NCBI GenBank assembly: GCA_012520945.1
Contig: JAAYNH010000029.1
Location: 1 to 64,000, forward strand
Length of the DNA: 64,000 nucleotides
From: Treponema sp.
GTDB lineage: Bacteria; Spirochaetota; Spirochaetia; Treponematales; Treponemataceae
Direction: 5' to 3'
This document shows, piece after piece, positions 17,748-30,700 of this stretch. The notes under the pieces were generated by a model. That model ran no database searches. It was given only the letters and a program-made list of their open reading frames with translations, and was not told the DNA's origin. Numbering within the stretch: the first letter of the stretch is position 1; each line of letters begins with the position of its first letter. A program made the translations under genes and the position numbers.

Positions 17748-20700
17748 ATGAGAGATAAAAGTTTTTATCCTGCCGGAGAGCCGGTAAGAATGGGAATAGA
17801 TGTTGGTTCAACTACAGTAAAAGTTGTAGTTTTGGACTTTGATGATGTAACTTTGTATAGCGAATACGAAAGACATAGAGCCGATATTCGTTCGACAATT
17901 ATTTCAGTTGTTGAACGAGCATTGGATGCTATTGAGCAAAAAACGCAAGGAAAAGAAAATCAACTTATTAGTGTAAAAGTTACCGGATCTGGTGGTTTAG
18001 CTGTTTCGCATTGGTTATCTGTTCCTTTTATTCAGGAAGTTGTTGCTTCTACAAATGCTGTTAAAAAAATCATTCCTCATACGGATGTTGTAATTGAGTT
18101 AGGTGGAGAAGACGCAAAAATTACGTATTTTACCGGTGGTATTGAACAACGCATGAACGGAACTTGTGCCGGTGGTACGGGAGCGTTTATTGACCAAATG
18201 GCGGCACTTTTGGAAACCGATGCATCGGGTTTGAATGAATTAGCAAAAGGTGCAACAACAATTTATCCGATTGCGGCTCGTTGTGGGGTTTTTGCCAAAA
18301 CAGATATACAACCGCTAATTAACGAAGGTGCTCGCCGTGAAGATATAGCGGCATCTATTTTTCAGGCTGTTGTTAGTCAAACAATTTCAGGCCTTGCTTG
18401 CGGAAAACCTATTCGTGGTAATGTTGCTTTTTTGGGTGGACCTCTTCATTTTTTAGATCAGCTACGCCATCGTTTTATTGAGACATTAAAACTGGAAGGA
18501 GACGCTATTATCGCTCCTGAAAATTCACAACTTTTTGTTGCAGCAGGTGCGGCTTTTTCTGCAGAAAAAACATATTCATGTGTAAATCCGGCAGAAGAGG
18601 CGACATTTGTTTCCGTTAAAGAATTGCGCGAAGATTTGACTACTTTAGTTGATGCTGAGATGACAGAAGTACAACGATTGGAGCCATTGTTTAAAAATGA
18701 AGAAGAATTAGAAGAATTTCGAAGCAGACATGGAAAGGAAAAAGCTCCAACAAGTGCATTTTCAAATGCGTCTGGACCGTTATATTTAGGATTGGATGCC
18801 GGCTCTACTACTACAAAAGCTGTTTTGATTGATAAAGAAGGCAAGATTTTGTGGCGTTTTTATGATGTAAATGCCGGAAATCCTGTTGATTTGGCTGTTC
18901 GTGTAATCAAAGATTTGTATAAAAAAATGCCTCCTGAAGCATATATTGCTCGTTCTGTTTCTACCGGTTATGGAGAGGCATTGTTTCAGGCTGCACTTGG
19001 AGTTGATGCAGGTGAAGTTGAGACAATTACACATTATCGTGCTGCAGACTTTTTTGTGCCTGGCGTTGAGTTTTTATTGGATATCGGCGGGCAGGATATG
19101 AAATGCTTGCGTATGAAAGACGGTGCAATCACAAGTATACAGTTAAATGAAGCTTGTTCTTCAGGTTGTGGCAGTTTCTTGGATAACTTTGCTCGTTCGT
19201 TGGGTATGGATGTGCAAACATTCAGTCAAAAAGCACTTTTGGCTGAACGTCCTGTAGATTTGGGTAGTCGTTGTACCGTTTTTATGAACAGTCGTGTAAA
19301 ACAAGCTCAAAAAGAAGGTGCCACAGTGGCCGATATTTCTGCCGGCCTTTCATATTCTGTAATAAAAAATGCATTGTTCAAAGTAATAAAGTTACGCAAA
19401 ACTTCCGACATTGGTGAAAAAGTTGTTGTTCAAGGTGGAACTTTTAATAACGATGCTGTTTTGCGTGCCTTTGAAAAAGTTGCCGGCGTCAATGTTTTTC
19501 GTCCTGACGTTGCCGGTCTCATGGGTGCGTATGGCGCGGCTTTGATTGCCCTAGATCAATGGATAGATTTGACAACACCGAAAAATCCGGACGATGTAAT
19601 TCCTGAAGTAAAGTCCGGTCTAGCTACTTTGGAACAGTTGGAAAACTTTAGTGTTTCCTTGGAGTTAAAAAGATGTGATAAATGTAATAATAAATGTCTT
19701 TTGACCATAAATACATTTCAAGCGGGTGAAAATTCTGTTGCCAGAAAGTTTATTACAGGAAATAGATGTGAACGTGGTAGTGAATTAGATAGTAAAGAAA
19801 AAATTGTCGATGCTAACAATGCCTCAAATTCATCGTCGACTCAAGATGTTGATAAAGAAGCCATGCCAAATTTATTTGCATGGAAATATAAAAGATTGTT
19901 TAATTATTACAAACCGTTGCCTAAAGAAAAAGCCAGGTTTGGAGATGTAGGTTTGCCACGAGTGTTAAATATGTATGAAAACTATCCGTTATGGTTTAAG
20001 TTTTTTACAACACTTGGCTTTCGTGTTCGTCTTTCGCCGCGTTCAAATCGTTCAATTTATGAACTTGGCTTGGAAACAATTCCTTCAGAAAGTGTATGTT
20101 ATCCCGGTAAAATCTCACATGGCCATATTGAAGCATTGTTAAATGAAGGATGCAATTTTATCTTTTATCCTTGTGCTCCGTACGAATTGAAAGAAGATGA
20201 AGATGCCGGTGATCATTATAACTGTCCAATTGTTACAAGCTATCCTGAAGTTTTGCGAAATAATATTGATCAATTGCGTCAAAATGATGAATTGAAATTT
20301 TTAAATCCATTTTTACCGATTTATGACAAAAAAAGATTAACTAAACGTCTCTATGAAGAGTTAAAAGATCATTTTGACATAACTTTTACGGAAGTTCAAA
20401 AAGCGGTAAATGCCGGTTGGAAAGAACAAGAAAAATTTCGCAAAGAAGTGAAGAAAAAGGGTGAAGAAGCTATTGAAACGATTATTCGTCATGGCGGTAG
20501 TGGCATCGTACTTTGTGGCCGCCCGTATCATTTGGATCCTGAAATTAATCATGGAATTCCGGAGTTAATAAATGGTCTTGGCTTGGCGGTTCTTACTGAA
20601 GACAGTGTTGCACATTTTGGTTCTGTTGAACGACCTCTTCGCATAATTGATCAGTGGACATATCACAATAGACTTTATAGGGCGGCAAGTTTTGTTTCCG

Positions 20701-22181
20701 AAATGCCTATCCTTGAATTAGTACAATTAACAAGCTTTGGTTGTGGTTTGGATGCTGTTACAGCTGATCAAGTTGAAGAAATTTTGGGTGCAAAAAATAA
20801 AATGTTTACGTTAATAAAAATCGACGAAGGCTCAAACCTTGGTGCAGTTCGTATTCGCATTCGTTCATTGATTGCAGCTGTAAAAGAACGCAAACGTAAT
20901 AAACGTGTTGTTGTAAAAAAATCCAGTGCATATCATAGACTAATTTTTACAAAAGAAATGAAAACAACACATACCATTATTGCACCGCAAATGTCACCTA
21001 TTCATTTTAGACTTGTACAAAAAGCGTTTCAAGCCGCCGGTTTTAATTTTGTGATTTTGCCGGATGTAGACTCTCAGGCTGTTGAAATAGGGTTGCAATA
21101 TGTAAATAACGATGCATGTTATCCGTCAATTTTAGTTGTCGGGCAAATGATTGAAGCCTTAAAGTCCGGCAAATATGATTTAGACCATGTGAGTTTATTG
21201 ATTACACAAACAGGTGGCGGATGTCGTGCTACAAACTATATCGGTTTTATTAGACGAGCACTTGCAGATGCAGGTTGGGGACATATTCCTGTTATTAGTT
21301 TGAATGCATTAGAATTGGAAACGAATCCGGGATTTAAAATAGGGCCATCACTTTTGCATCGTTCAATGATGGCACTTATGACGGGAGACGTTTTAATGCG
21401 AGTACTTTACAGAACGCGTCCGTATGAAGCAACGCCTGGAAGTGCAAATGCTTTGTATGAAAAATGGAATGGTCGTGCATTAAAACAACTGGAAAGTTTA
21501 TCCATAAGGAAATATCATAAACTCATAAAGGGGATTGTGCATGATTTTGATAAATTACCACTGTTACCAATAAAAAAACAGCGAGTGGGAGTTGTAGGTG
21601 AAATCTTAGTAAAATTTCATCCGACTGCAAATAACGATATTTTTAGTACAATTGAACGTGAAGGTGCAGAATGTGTTGTTCCTGATTTAGCAGATTTTCT
21701 TTTTTACACGTTCAGTACAGGAATATTTCGTCATGAAGAATTAGCTTTTCCAAAAAAGACAAAGCGTAAAGCAAAATTTTTAGTTTGGGCTTTGGAACTA
21801 TATCGAAATTTTATAAAAAGAACGTTGAAAAAAAGTCGACGATTCGAGCCTCCTTTGTCAATTTATGATTTGATGAAAGGCGTTGATGATATTGTTCAAC
21901 TTGGAAACATCACCGGAGAAGGTTGGTTTTTGACTGCAGAAATGGTCGAGTTGATTAAATCCGGAGTACCAACTATCGCTTGTGTTCAGCCGTTTGCTTG
22001 TTTACCGAACCACGTTACCGGAAAAGGCATGATAAAAGAATTGCGTCGTCGTTATCCTGAAGCGAATATTTCCGCCATTGATTATGACCCGGGTTCAAGT
22101 GAAGTAAACCAACTTAATCGACTTAAATTGCTTTTAGCAAATGCACCGATTGGAAAGCATCCTGACGAAAAACATCTTTAA
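17748..22181 (+). CDS. 2-hydroxyacyl-CoA dehydratase activase-type protein (double ASKHA, DUF2229, HgdB-like)
   Basis: 1477 residues, soluble. Two BadF/BadG/HgdC-type ASKHA ATPase domains in tandem (about 14-290 and 345-600), each beginning with a phosphate loop ([20 protein letters not shown]) and each holding the Cys pair that in HgdC bridges a [4Fe-4S] cluster between subunits: C140 and C179, then C470 (with C474) and C509. A Cys-rich linker ([11 protein letters not shown]), a DUF2229 domain (from about 740, [16 protein letters not shown]) and a dehydratase-subunit-like C-terminal part ([17 protein letters not shown]) follow. In characterised systems the activator injects an electron, with ATP hydrolysis, into a dehydratase. 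The substrate here is unknown and no partner subunit is adjacent. Confidence 0.88.
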   Translation: MRDKSFYPAGEPVRMGIDVGSTTVKVVVLDFDDVTLYSEYERHRADIRSTIISVVERALDAIEQKTQGKENQLISVKVTGSGGLAVSHWLSVPFIQEVVASTNAVKKIIPHTDVVIELGGEDAKITYFTGGIEQRMNGTCAGGTGAFIDQMAALLETDASGLNELAKGATTIYPIAARCGVFAKTDIQPLINEGARREDIAASIFQAVVSQTISGLACGKPIRGNVAFLGGPLHFLDQLRHRFIETLKLEGDAIIAPENSQLFVAAGAAFSAEKTYSCVNPAEEATFVSVKELREDLTTLVDAEMTEVQRLEPLFKNEEELEEFRSRHGKEKAPTSAFSNASGPLYLGLDAGSTTTKAVLIDKEGKILWRFYDVNAGNPVDLAVRVIKDLYKKMPPEAYIARSVSTGYGEALFQAALGVDAGEVETITHYRAADFFVPGVEFLLDIGGQDMKCLRMKDGAITSIQLNEACSSGCGSFLDNFARSLGMDVQTFSQKALLAERPVDLGSRCTVFMNSRVKQAQKEGATVADISAGLSYSVIKNALFKVIKLRKTSDIGEKVVVQGGTFNNDAVLRAFEKVAGVNVFRPDVAGLMGAYGAALIALDQWIDLTTPKNPDDVIPEVKSGLATLEQLENFSVSLELKRCDKCNNKCLLTINTFQAGENSVARKFITGNRCERGSELDSKEKIVDANNASNSSSTQDVDKEAMPNLFAWKYKRLFNYYKPLPKEKARFGDVGLPRVLNMYENYPLWFKFFTTLGFRVRLSPRSNRSIYELGLETIPSESVCYPGKISHGHIEALLNEGCNFIFYPCAPYELKEDEDAGDHYNCPIVTSYPEVLRNNIDQLRQNDELKFLNPFLPIYDKKRLTKRLYEELKDHFDITFTEVQKAVNAGWKEQEKFRKEVKKKGEEAIETIIRHGGSGIVLCGRPYHLDPEINHGIPELINGLGLAVLTEDSVAHFGSVERPLRIIDQWTYHNRLYRAASFVSEMPILELVQLTSFGCGLDAVTADQVEEILGAKNKMFTLIKIDEGSNLGAVRIRIRSLIAAVKERKRNKRVVVKKSSAYHRLIFTKEMKTTHTIIAPQMSPIHFRLVQKAFQAAGFNFVILPDVDSQAVEIGLQYVNNDACYPSILVVGQMIEALKSGKYDLDHVSLLITQTGGGCRATNYIGFIRRALADAGWGHIPVISLNALELETNPGFKIGPSLLHRSMMALMTGDVLMRVLYRTRPYEATPGSANALYEKWNGRALKQLESLSIRKYHKLIKGIVHDFDKLPLLPIKKQRVGVVGEILVKFHPTANNDIFSTIEREGAECVVPDLADFLFYTFSTGIFRHEELAFPKKTKRKAKFLVWALELYRNFIKRTLKKSRRFEPPLSIYDLMKGVDDIVQLGNITGEGWFLTAEMVELIKSGVPTIACVQPFACLPNHVTGKGMIKELRRRYPEANISAIDYDPGSSEVNQLNRLKLLLANAPIGKHPDEKHL

Positions 22182-22219
22182 TAGAAATGGGTTTTGTTTT
22201 GGGGTTTATTTGCGTGCTA

Positions 22220-22248
22220 TAGATTAAACTGTATTTTTTTGCTATAAT
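22220..22248 (+). promoter_or_regulatory. Promoter of lysS (extended -10, leaderless type)
   Basis: TAGATT (22220-22225), 17 bp, then TGCTATAAT with the -10 at 22243-22248, 8 nt before the ATG. The extended TGn motif compensates for the weak -35. Confidence 0.55.
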
Positions 22249-22256
22249 GACGGATT

Positions 22257-23867
22257 ATGAGTGGTAATCAAAAACTTTTTCACTGGGCAGATCAAACTGC
22301 TGAAAAAATTATTCGTGAACGTGGAGATTTAGACATTTATACGTGTGCTTCCGGAATTACTCCTTCAGGAACTGTGCATATTGGAAATTTCCGTGAAATT
22401 ATTTCTGTTGATTTAGTAGTTCGTGCTTTGCGTGATCGTGGCAAAAAAGTACGCTTCATATATTCATGGGACGATTATGATGTTTTTCGCAAAGTTCCAA
22501 TGAATATGCCTGAACAAGAAATATTGGAAAAACATTTACGCTTCCCGATTATGATGGTGCCTGACACAACAGGACGTGATTCTTCTTATGCACGTCATCA
22601 TGAAGTTGACGTTGAAAGTCAATTACCGCGTGTTGGCATAAATCCCGAATACTTGTATCAAGCACAAAGATATAGAAGTAATATGTATGCGGAAGGTATA
22701 AAAACTGCTTTACAAAATCGTGAAAAAATTAAAGATTGTTTGAACCGATACAGAGATGATGCTCATAAGATTCCTGATGATGAAGAATATTGGCCTACTG
22801 CGGGTTTTTGTTGTAAATGTAATAAAGATACAACTGAAATGTTAAGCTATGATGGTGAATATGGAATTGAATATAAGTGTATAAGTTGCGGACATACGGA
22901 AAAAGCAGATTTGCGTACATCAAAAGAAATAAAATTAGGTTGGCGCGTTGATTGGCCCATGCGATGGCAGTTTGAAAAGACAGTTTTTGAGCCGGCAGGA
23001 AAGGACCATCATAGTCAAGGCGGTTCGTTTGACACAGCACGTTTAGTTTCTGAAGAAATTTACAACTGGCCGGCACCTGTTACTTTCCGCTATGATTTTA
23101 TAGGTATAAAAGGATTGCCGGGTAAAATGTCTTCATCAAAGGGTGAAGTAATTTCTCTTCCTGATGTTTTAAATGTGTATACACCGGAAATTTGTAGATA
23201 TTTGTTTGCAGGTACACGTCCAAATACGGAATTTGCAATTAGTTTTGATTTGGACGTTATGAAAACTTATGAAGATTATGATAAAACTGAACGTATTGCA
23301 TGGGGCGTTGATAAGGCAAAAAATGAAGATGTTTATATAAAAGAAAGACGTATTTACGAATTGAGTCAAGTTGACGGTATGCCTTCAATGATGCCTTATC
23401 AAGTTGTGGGAGGTTTTCGTCACTTATGCAATATGCTTCAAACAAATTCCGGCGATATAGATGCAGTGATTGACACACTTGGAGATGTAAAACCTGAACA
23501 AGAAACTTCTTTTCGAACAAGATGTGCGTGTGCGTGGTATTGGATTACAGAATGTGCTCCTGAAGAATTTAGATTTGCATTAGTCAATCCGAAAAGTGAA
23601 GATTATAAAAAAGCGGATTTAACAGATGAACAAATATTGGCAATTAAAAAAATTGTTTCAGATGTTTTACCAAAAATGGATGATTTAGAAGAAAAACCTC
23701 TCAGTGAAGCGGTTTATGCTATTGCCGGCGAGTGTGAGATTGAGCCGAAAGTTTTGTTTAATGCCTTATATCAAGCGTTGATTGGAAAAGAACAAGGACC
23801 GAGACTTGCCGGTTTTATGAAAGTAATCGGCAAAAAACGTTTGCTAGCCATCTTGGGAAAATATTAA
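22257..23867 (+). CDS. lysS: Lysyl-tRNA synthetase, class I
   Basis: Charges tRNA-Lys. This is the archaeal-type class I enzyme known from spirochetes, not the usual bacterial class II enzyme. Length is 536 residues. Signature motifs: HIGN (41-44, TPSGTVHIGNFRE) and KMSSS (290-294, GKMSSSKGEV). Two Cys pairs (C186/C188 and C208/C211, ISCGH) look like a zinc ribbon inserted in the catalytic domain. The C-terminal helical anticodon-binding region follows. No Shine-Dalgarno; TATAAT lies 8 nt before the ATG. A strong terminator follows. Confidence 0.97.
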   Translation: MSGNQKLFHWADQTAEKIIRERGDLDIYTCASGITPSGTVHIGNFREIISVDLVVRALRDRGKKVRFIYSWDDYDVFRKVPMNMPEQEILEKHLRFPIMMVPDTTGRDSSYARHHEVDVESQLPRVGINPEYLYQAQRYRSNMYAEGIKTALQNREKIKDCLNRYRDDAHKIPDDEEYWPTAGFCCKCNKDTTEMLSYDGEYGIEYKCISCGHTEKADLRTSKEIKLGWRVDWPMRWQFEKTVFEPAGKDHHSQGGSFDTARLVSEEIYNWPAPVTFRYDFIGIKGLPGKMSSSKGEVISLPDVLNVYTPEICRYLFAGTRPNTEFAISFDLDVMKTYEDYDKTERIAWGVDKAKNEDVYIKERRIYELSQVDGMPSMMPYQVVGGFRHLCNMLQTNSGDIDAVIDTLGDVKPEQETSFRTRCACAWYWITECAPEEFRFALVNPKSEDYKKADLTDEQILAIKKIVSDVLPKMDDLEEKPLSEAVYAIAGECEIEPKVLFNALYQALIGKEQGPRLAGFMKVIGKKRLLAILGKY

Positions 23868-23901
23868 GAAAAAAAAGTTCTAAAATAATTTTTTTAATAG
23901 G

Positions 23902-23942
23902 AAAACCGGTTATTTATAATATGGAAGATAACCGGTTTTTTG
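23902..23942 (+). terminator. Terminator of lysS (bidirectional shape)
   Basis: Perfect 12-bp stem AAAACCGGTTAT (23902-23913) / ATAACCGGTTTT (23928-23939) with a 14-nt loop and T run. The A-run on the 5' side could also serve the convergent barrel gene. Confidence 0.88.
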
Positions 23943-23951
23943 TATAAAAAA

Positions 23952-24657
23952 TTAAAAACTAACCATATATGAAATTGTTGGTACAAAACCAACGCGGAAA
24001 GTTTTTGTTTCTTCAGTAGAATTTAAGTCAGTCAAGTCCCTTTCATAGCGGAAACCTATGGCCAAATTACCGGAGCCGGCACGCATTGATAATTCTGCAC
24101 CTACAGCCATTCCTAAAGCAAAAATATTAAAGTTCGATTCTTCTAGTGTTTTGGTTTCAGAGCTGTCTGTGATTGTTACATTATTACTGATTGTTGTTTC
24201 GATGTGAGAATCTGTTTTTATACCACCTACAATAAAGTTAAAAGTAGGACCGGCAAGAACATTAATTTTAAATTTTTTATTCAAAGGAATTTTATATTTT
24301 AACAAAAGAGGAACTTCAATTGAGTGAAAGGTAGATTTTTGAGTTGATGTTGTGGTTGAAAACACTCCGGTGTTTGTATTTGTGCTTTTATAACCATTGG
24401 CAAGATGAAAAAAAAACTTCTTGCTGAATAAAAAAAGTTTTTGAAAAACCAAGCTCAAAAGCCAATCCAAACTCTGTACCAAAAATTGTATTTGCATTAA
24501 GTTCTGTTGTTACAGTAATGCCTCCGGACGTGTTTGTTGTCTTGGATTCCACTGAGTTAAAGCTTGCCGCTCCAATTATACCTCCTGCAAATGATACAGA
24601 AAAAGCACTTGTTAATGCTGTAAAAATAGTTACAAAAATTATTATTGTTCGTTTCAT
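23952..24657 (-). pseudogene. Outer-membrane beta-barrel protein gene with a homopolymer frameshift
   Basis: Two overlapping minus-strand frames are halves of one barrel protein of about 235 residues. The first half starts at 24657 (GGAGG 5 nt upstream) with the signal peptide MKRTIIIFVTIFTALTSAFS and the strand FGTEFGLAFELGFSK. The second half contains FHSIEVPLLLKYKI, AGPTFNFIVGG and GNLAIGFRYERD and ends in SYMVSF, a barrel-type C-terminal Phe. The frame breaks in a run of nine T (coding strand; plus-strand A run at 24408-24416). Eight T would join the halves in frame. This may be phase variation, a true pseudogene or a sequencing error. As read, only the N-terminal part is made. Confidence 0.8.
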
Positions 24658-24761
24658 TTGAACCTCCAAAAATATTTTAATATACAAATGAAATTTTGTC
24701 TATTTGTTTTTCAAAAATGCACATTTTAACATAAACTAGTGTCAAAACAGAAATTTTGATA

Positions 24762-24767
24762 TATAAT
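24762..24767 (+). promoter_or_regulatory. -10 element of the giant exported protein gene
   Basis: TATAAT lies 2 nt before the first ATG (24770) but 8 nt before the second (24776). A weak -35-like GTGTCA is at 24739-24744. The spacing favours the second ATG as a leaderless start. Confidence 0.45.
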
Positions 24768-24775
24768 AGATGAAT

Positions 24776-27700
24776 ATGAATAAGATGGGGAAGTTTTTAT
24801 CTTTTATGAATATAGTTAAGTCTCAAAAAATTTTTTTTATTTGTATTTTTTTATTTTGTGTGAATTTCGTTTTTGGCGAAGATTTTACATGGATTTCAAC
24901 AGCAGTAGATTCGGACTGGACTAATGTAAATAACTGGACCGTGGAGGTGGCGGGTAATCCGACTGTGCCATTAAATTATCCGCAATTTGGAGATAGTGTT
25001 CATGTTACTAAACAAACGGAAGGCACAAATTATCCATTGTTAAACCAATATGCTTCTTTAGAAAGTTTGACAGTGGATCCTTTTGCATCAATTTCAGCAC
25101 AGACGACAGAATTTATTGTTGGTTCAATTAGTAATGAAGGCAGTATAATTATTGAATTGGGCAGTGAACTAAAATTTGCTTCTTATACCGGAATGGGCGT
25201 TCTTGAGCTAAATGATTCAATGTTAACGCTAAATTCAAATAATGATTCGATAATTGAAAATCTTAATAGTATAACAGAAAATACAATACAAATTGATTTA
25301 TTATATGAGTCGAATTTGACTTTTAATTCTATTTCTGCAGATAATTTAATTCTTAATGCCGGAAATGGTAGCATAGAAGTTTTATCGGCTACATATTCTA
25401 ATTCAAATTTATATGCTAGTGGTATGGTAACAGTTGTTGGTGGAAATAATATGCAAAATCTTGAAACTGTTGCAGGTTCAGGGAAACCAACAAATTTAAC
25501 TATTACCGATGATGCAACTGTGCAAAAAATAATAATTGGTGTCGATACAAAATTTTCAGTTGCAAACAATAGTACAATTAACTTAAACGGTAATTGGGTA
25601 GATAATAATACAAGTGGCGGATTTATTGCAAATGATTCAACTATAAATATTATTAACGATGTTACTGTTTCCGGAAAATCAACATTTCATAATGTTACAA
25701 TTTCGCCTGCAAATAAAATGATTGTTGCTTCCGGTAGTGCAATTGAAATTTCAAACACATTTACAAACAATGGTGATTTTATTATAAATGATGCAACTGT
25801 TACTTTTAATTTAGGTGTAGTAATTAATTCCGGCACAACCTTTTCTGCAACAAATTCTATTCTTAATTTTAACAATGATTTAACTTTGGCAAATAATGCG
25901 GCAACATTAGGTTCAAATAATAAATATAATTGTTTTGGAGATGTTACTGTTAATGCTAATGCAACTATTCCAGCAACAAATGATTTTATTTTAGAAAGTA
26001 ATTTTATTAGTTATTCAACAAATGTTGGTTCTTTATCTTTTTTATTTAACGGAAATTCAGATCAAGTTTTTGAATATCCTGCAGTTTATGTTGCAAGTGA
26101 TTTTAATGTTGATAAAAGTAACGGAACGTTTACTTGTACAAATGGATTAACTGTTCAAAGTACCGATGTAACGTTTAATGCAACTAAAATTATTTTTGGA
26201 GATAATACTTTTACATTTGCAGATAAATTAACATTGTCATGTGATGTTTTAGATACAACAGCACAAATAAATTTAACAACGATAGATTTTACATGTGCGA
26301 CAATTAATTTTTCAGGAGAGCTGTCTTGTGATGAAATTATTTTTAACGATTTAACAAATTTTAATACTAATGGAATTATTAATTGTGCAACAATAACTCT
26401 TGACGGACAAACAAATATTAAATCAACGAGTTTATCTTTTAAAAAAGATACGGTTTTTGGCGGAACATCTTCAAGTGTGTTAAATGTTGAAGGTCCTTTT
26501 GACATGACAACATATGAATTAAGTTTTGAAACTATTAGTGCAAATTTTTTAGCTTCAGAAATTTTTTGTAATGGTTTTTCAGTTGGTGACAGTGCAACAA
26601 TAAATTTTTCAGATGATGCAAGTATGACACAAAATATAACATCTGATTTTCAGGTTTTAACAAATGGACAAGTTAACGTAGGTTCAGGAAAATTTGTTTT
26701 AGGAAATTTAGCGGTTGCGAACGGCGGAAGTTTTGAACAAACGGGTGTTAATGGTGCACTGATAGAACAAAGTTTTGTGTCATTGCTTGCAAACGGAAGT
26801 GTTGTTTGGGATTCAACAAGTCAAGGCGGAACCTTGATTATCGGTGGTGATGTAACGGGAAGTGAAGCTGAAAATGTTTTTTTTAATTTGAAAAATGTTG
26901 CTTTATCGAACGATGCTATTTTAAGAGGTGTCTTTTATGATTTGATAATTCCTGCAAGCATAACATTAACGAATGGTAGTAAAATAACTGTACGAAGAAA
27001 CTTTACAATAGAAAAAACGGGAAAATATATTCATAATAATTTAGAAATAGTATTCGGTTCTCATTTGACAAATCCAAATTTTAAAAGTGCATTAACCGGA
27101 AATATTACTGATAATAATGTATTAAAAAATAATTTAGGCTCAGTAATTGTTAATGCAGGTTCAGTAGTAGGTGTAGAAAAAATATTTTCTTCGGAAATTT
27201 TAACGAATGATTTAACAGTAAATAATGATACAACTTTACATGTAACAAATTTTAATTTAACATGTGAAGGTGACGTTATTAATAATGGAACTTTGATTTT
27301 AGGAAACAGTATAATTTATTTTAAAAAAGATTTTAAGCTTTTAGAAAGTTCAAGTTTTACTTGTGGAACAAGTACATTACAATTTGATGGAACCGTAGAT
27401 CAAAATTTTTATGCCGGTGCGAAAAATATTTATAATTTAAATATTTATAAGGTAACAGGAAATTTTTTTGCAACTGAAAGTTTTACTGTGCTTAATGATT
27501 CTAATTTAAACTGTGCTACATTAACTTTTGGTGATAATGAAAGTGATGAATTTATTTTTGAAAAAGGAATTACTCACAATATTGATAATGCACAATTAAA
27601 TTTAGTTGGGTTAATGCAAACTAATAATGCAAACATAACTGTCAATAAAATAAATTTAACAGGAGATTCTGTTATTGACACAGGAAGTAATAATGGAAGT

Positions 27701-30700
27701 ATTTCAATTGCGTCAGTTGTCGGTAATAATAATAATCTGAAATTATGTTCAGGAAGTGATAACATAAATGTTTCTAGTGATGTTACAAGTATTAATATAT
27801 TAACAATAAATGATATAACATCAACCGGTAGAGCTATATTTTCCGGTAAGACTAATTTACAAGAATTAATTACTTTTGGCGCAACCTTCAGTATTTCATT
27901 TTTAGATGATGTAACAATTCAGAATGCTGTTGTTATGAATTGTCATAATTTAATATTAGGAAATTCAGAAAGTCAAAAATTTAATTTTAAAAATGGATTT
28001 ACTCAAAATGCAGTAAGTTCACAATTAGATTTAGTTGGGTTAATGCAAACTAATAATGCAAACATAACTGTCAATAAAATAAATTTAACAGGACACTCTG
28101 TTATTGACACAGGAAGTAATAATGGAAGTATTTCAATTGCGTCAGTTGACGGTAATAATAAAAATCTAAAATTATGTTCAGGAAGTGATGACATAAATAT
28201 TTCTAGTGATGTTACAAGTATTAATATATTAACATTAGAAGAAGATGAAATCACTTCAACGGGAAATATTTTATTTACAGGAAATTTAACGGCTACACAA
28301 ATAATAACGTTTCCACAAAATTATAAAATAACATTTTTAGCAAATGATAATAATTCAGGGATAGTAAATGTAACAGGAGATGCTATTACAGATTTTAAAA
28401 ATCTTGGAGGAATACAACTTGGAGATAATGAAAATGATATTTTTAATTTTACAAATGGAATTACACATTTAAATGATGACTTAATAATTGCAGGGACAAT
28501 TAATGTAGAAATAAACGATATTAATTTTTCAAAATGTGAATTAATAGAACATTCTGTAATTAATAATATTAATGGAAATTTTATTTTAGACGGGAAGTTA
28601 ACCGGAGATAAAAATCTATCAATTTCTTCTTTTATTAATCACATTAATGGAGATATTACTGTCTATAATTTAGAAATTAATTCAACGACCACAAATTTAA
28701 ATGGAAATATTGAAGTAAATAATTTAAATACTAACAGTAATGTCATTTTAATAAAAGATATCACTGTCTTAGCACAAGATTCAATTGAACTTTCTGTTGG
28801 TAAAAATATTAACGGTACTGTAGATAAGATGCAAGGATTAGAAGTTACGTATTTTGATTCTCTTGAATTTGGAACAGTTGGTTCGTCTGTTCAGTTAAAA
28901 TTTTTACGTATTAATTCAACATCAACGAAAGATTTAACATTACCACAAGTCGATGTTGATGATTTACAAATAATTGCATCCGGTAATGTTATTCAAAGTG
29001 GAGCATTGAAAGGTAAAAATCTTTTTGTTAAAACAAAAAATGATTTAGGAAAAAATATTATTTTAGAAAATGTTTTAAATGATTATGATAATTGTATTTT
29101 TGCAACACGTAACTTGAGTGACACACTAGATGTTGTAGCGATTATTTCATATGCAGATTTAGATGATGTAAATTTTAGCAATACAGCTTTTACAGAAGAA
29201 AATGCAGGAATAAGAACAAAAGGAAAAACAATTTTAAATTGTGGTTTAAAGACTTCCCCTGTAATTCAAGTTGGAAAAATTATAACAAATGACTTACTTC
29301 TTCTAGGTAAAGGTTCGTATAAATTAACAAACTTGGAAAATAATATTAAAAATTTTGCATCCGATGTTGAAAATGAAATTGAAATAGTGCATATAGGAAC
29401 AATGAATGTTTCTTCTTTACAAAACACAAGTGCACAATCTTACAGTGGTGTACTTTGTGCAAAAATTATTTTTGGAGATACTTCTTTAAGTTCATCAACA
29501 TTAAATTTGGAACAACCTATTCAAACATCTGTTTCAGATATAAGATTTAATAATAATATAACAGCAAACACAGATATTAATGTTGATGCAGAGAATAAAA
29601 TAATTTTTGCTCCTAATTTACAAATAAGCATTAATGGTAATGCAAACTTTATTGCAAAAACAATGGAAGCACTAAGTAATGTTACTTTTTCCATAACACA
29701 AAATGTTTTATTTAGTTGTGAAATTAATGTTACGAATGTTGAAAATGTTAGTGCGAATTTGATTCAGTTTGAAAAAAATAATAGTGCAGAAGAAATTAAT
29801 TTGCATGGTAATACTGAGCTTGTTAATTCTGTTATATTTACGGCAATAACAACAAATGTTCATGGTGATATTAAAGGTGAGTTATTGACTGTAAATAGTG
29901 ATTTGAATTTTATAACAAATGAAATTAATGTAGATTCAGTTTTAAATATGAAAAAAAATATTAATTCATATGTTATAGTAAATTTTAATAATGACATAAT
30001 TTTTGATTGTGATTCAGATGAACAAAAATTTATTACAAATTCTGATTTAATTTTTGGAGCATCATCTGATCAAACGATTACTATTAAAAATAATGCTAAG
30101 TTATTAATTGAATCAGTTAGTGAATTGGTTTCGCCAAAAATAATTTGGAAAGGAAAAACAAATTCTATTAATGATTTAACTGTAAATAACTACGGTTTAT
30201 TTATAACATATGAAGATGCAGATTTTGTTTTTTTAAATAATGCAAGTTTTAAGCAAATTGGAACGGGAGATGTTCAAGTTGCAGGAAGTTTTGAAACTAC
30301 ATATTCTTCAAGCGGACAAATAATTTTTGAAAATGATATTTATGTTTATGGTGATGGTGGCTCAGATTCAAAAATTATTTTTGGCGGTGGCACAGGACCA
30401 CTTGGCGAATATGCAGTAATATTTAATAAAAATGTTTTTGCAAACACAACTGATACTGATGGTAAGAAAAAAATAGTAATTGCTTCACCAACAAAAATTA
30501 ATAATAACTTTTCTATGTTTAAGGGAACTCTTTCTTTTTTAGATACTGCCACAGTTGTACCTTCATTAATTGTTGGTGAAGATTTAATTTTGCTTAATGG
30601 AGAAAGCTCTCTTATGTATGAAGATTCTGAAAGTTCTGTTTCAGATTTATATTCATATTTAAATACTCAAAGAAACGATGTTGTTGCAAAACCTTCTTTG

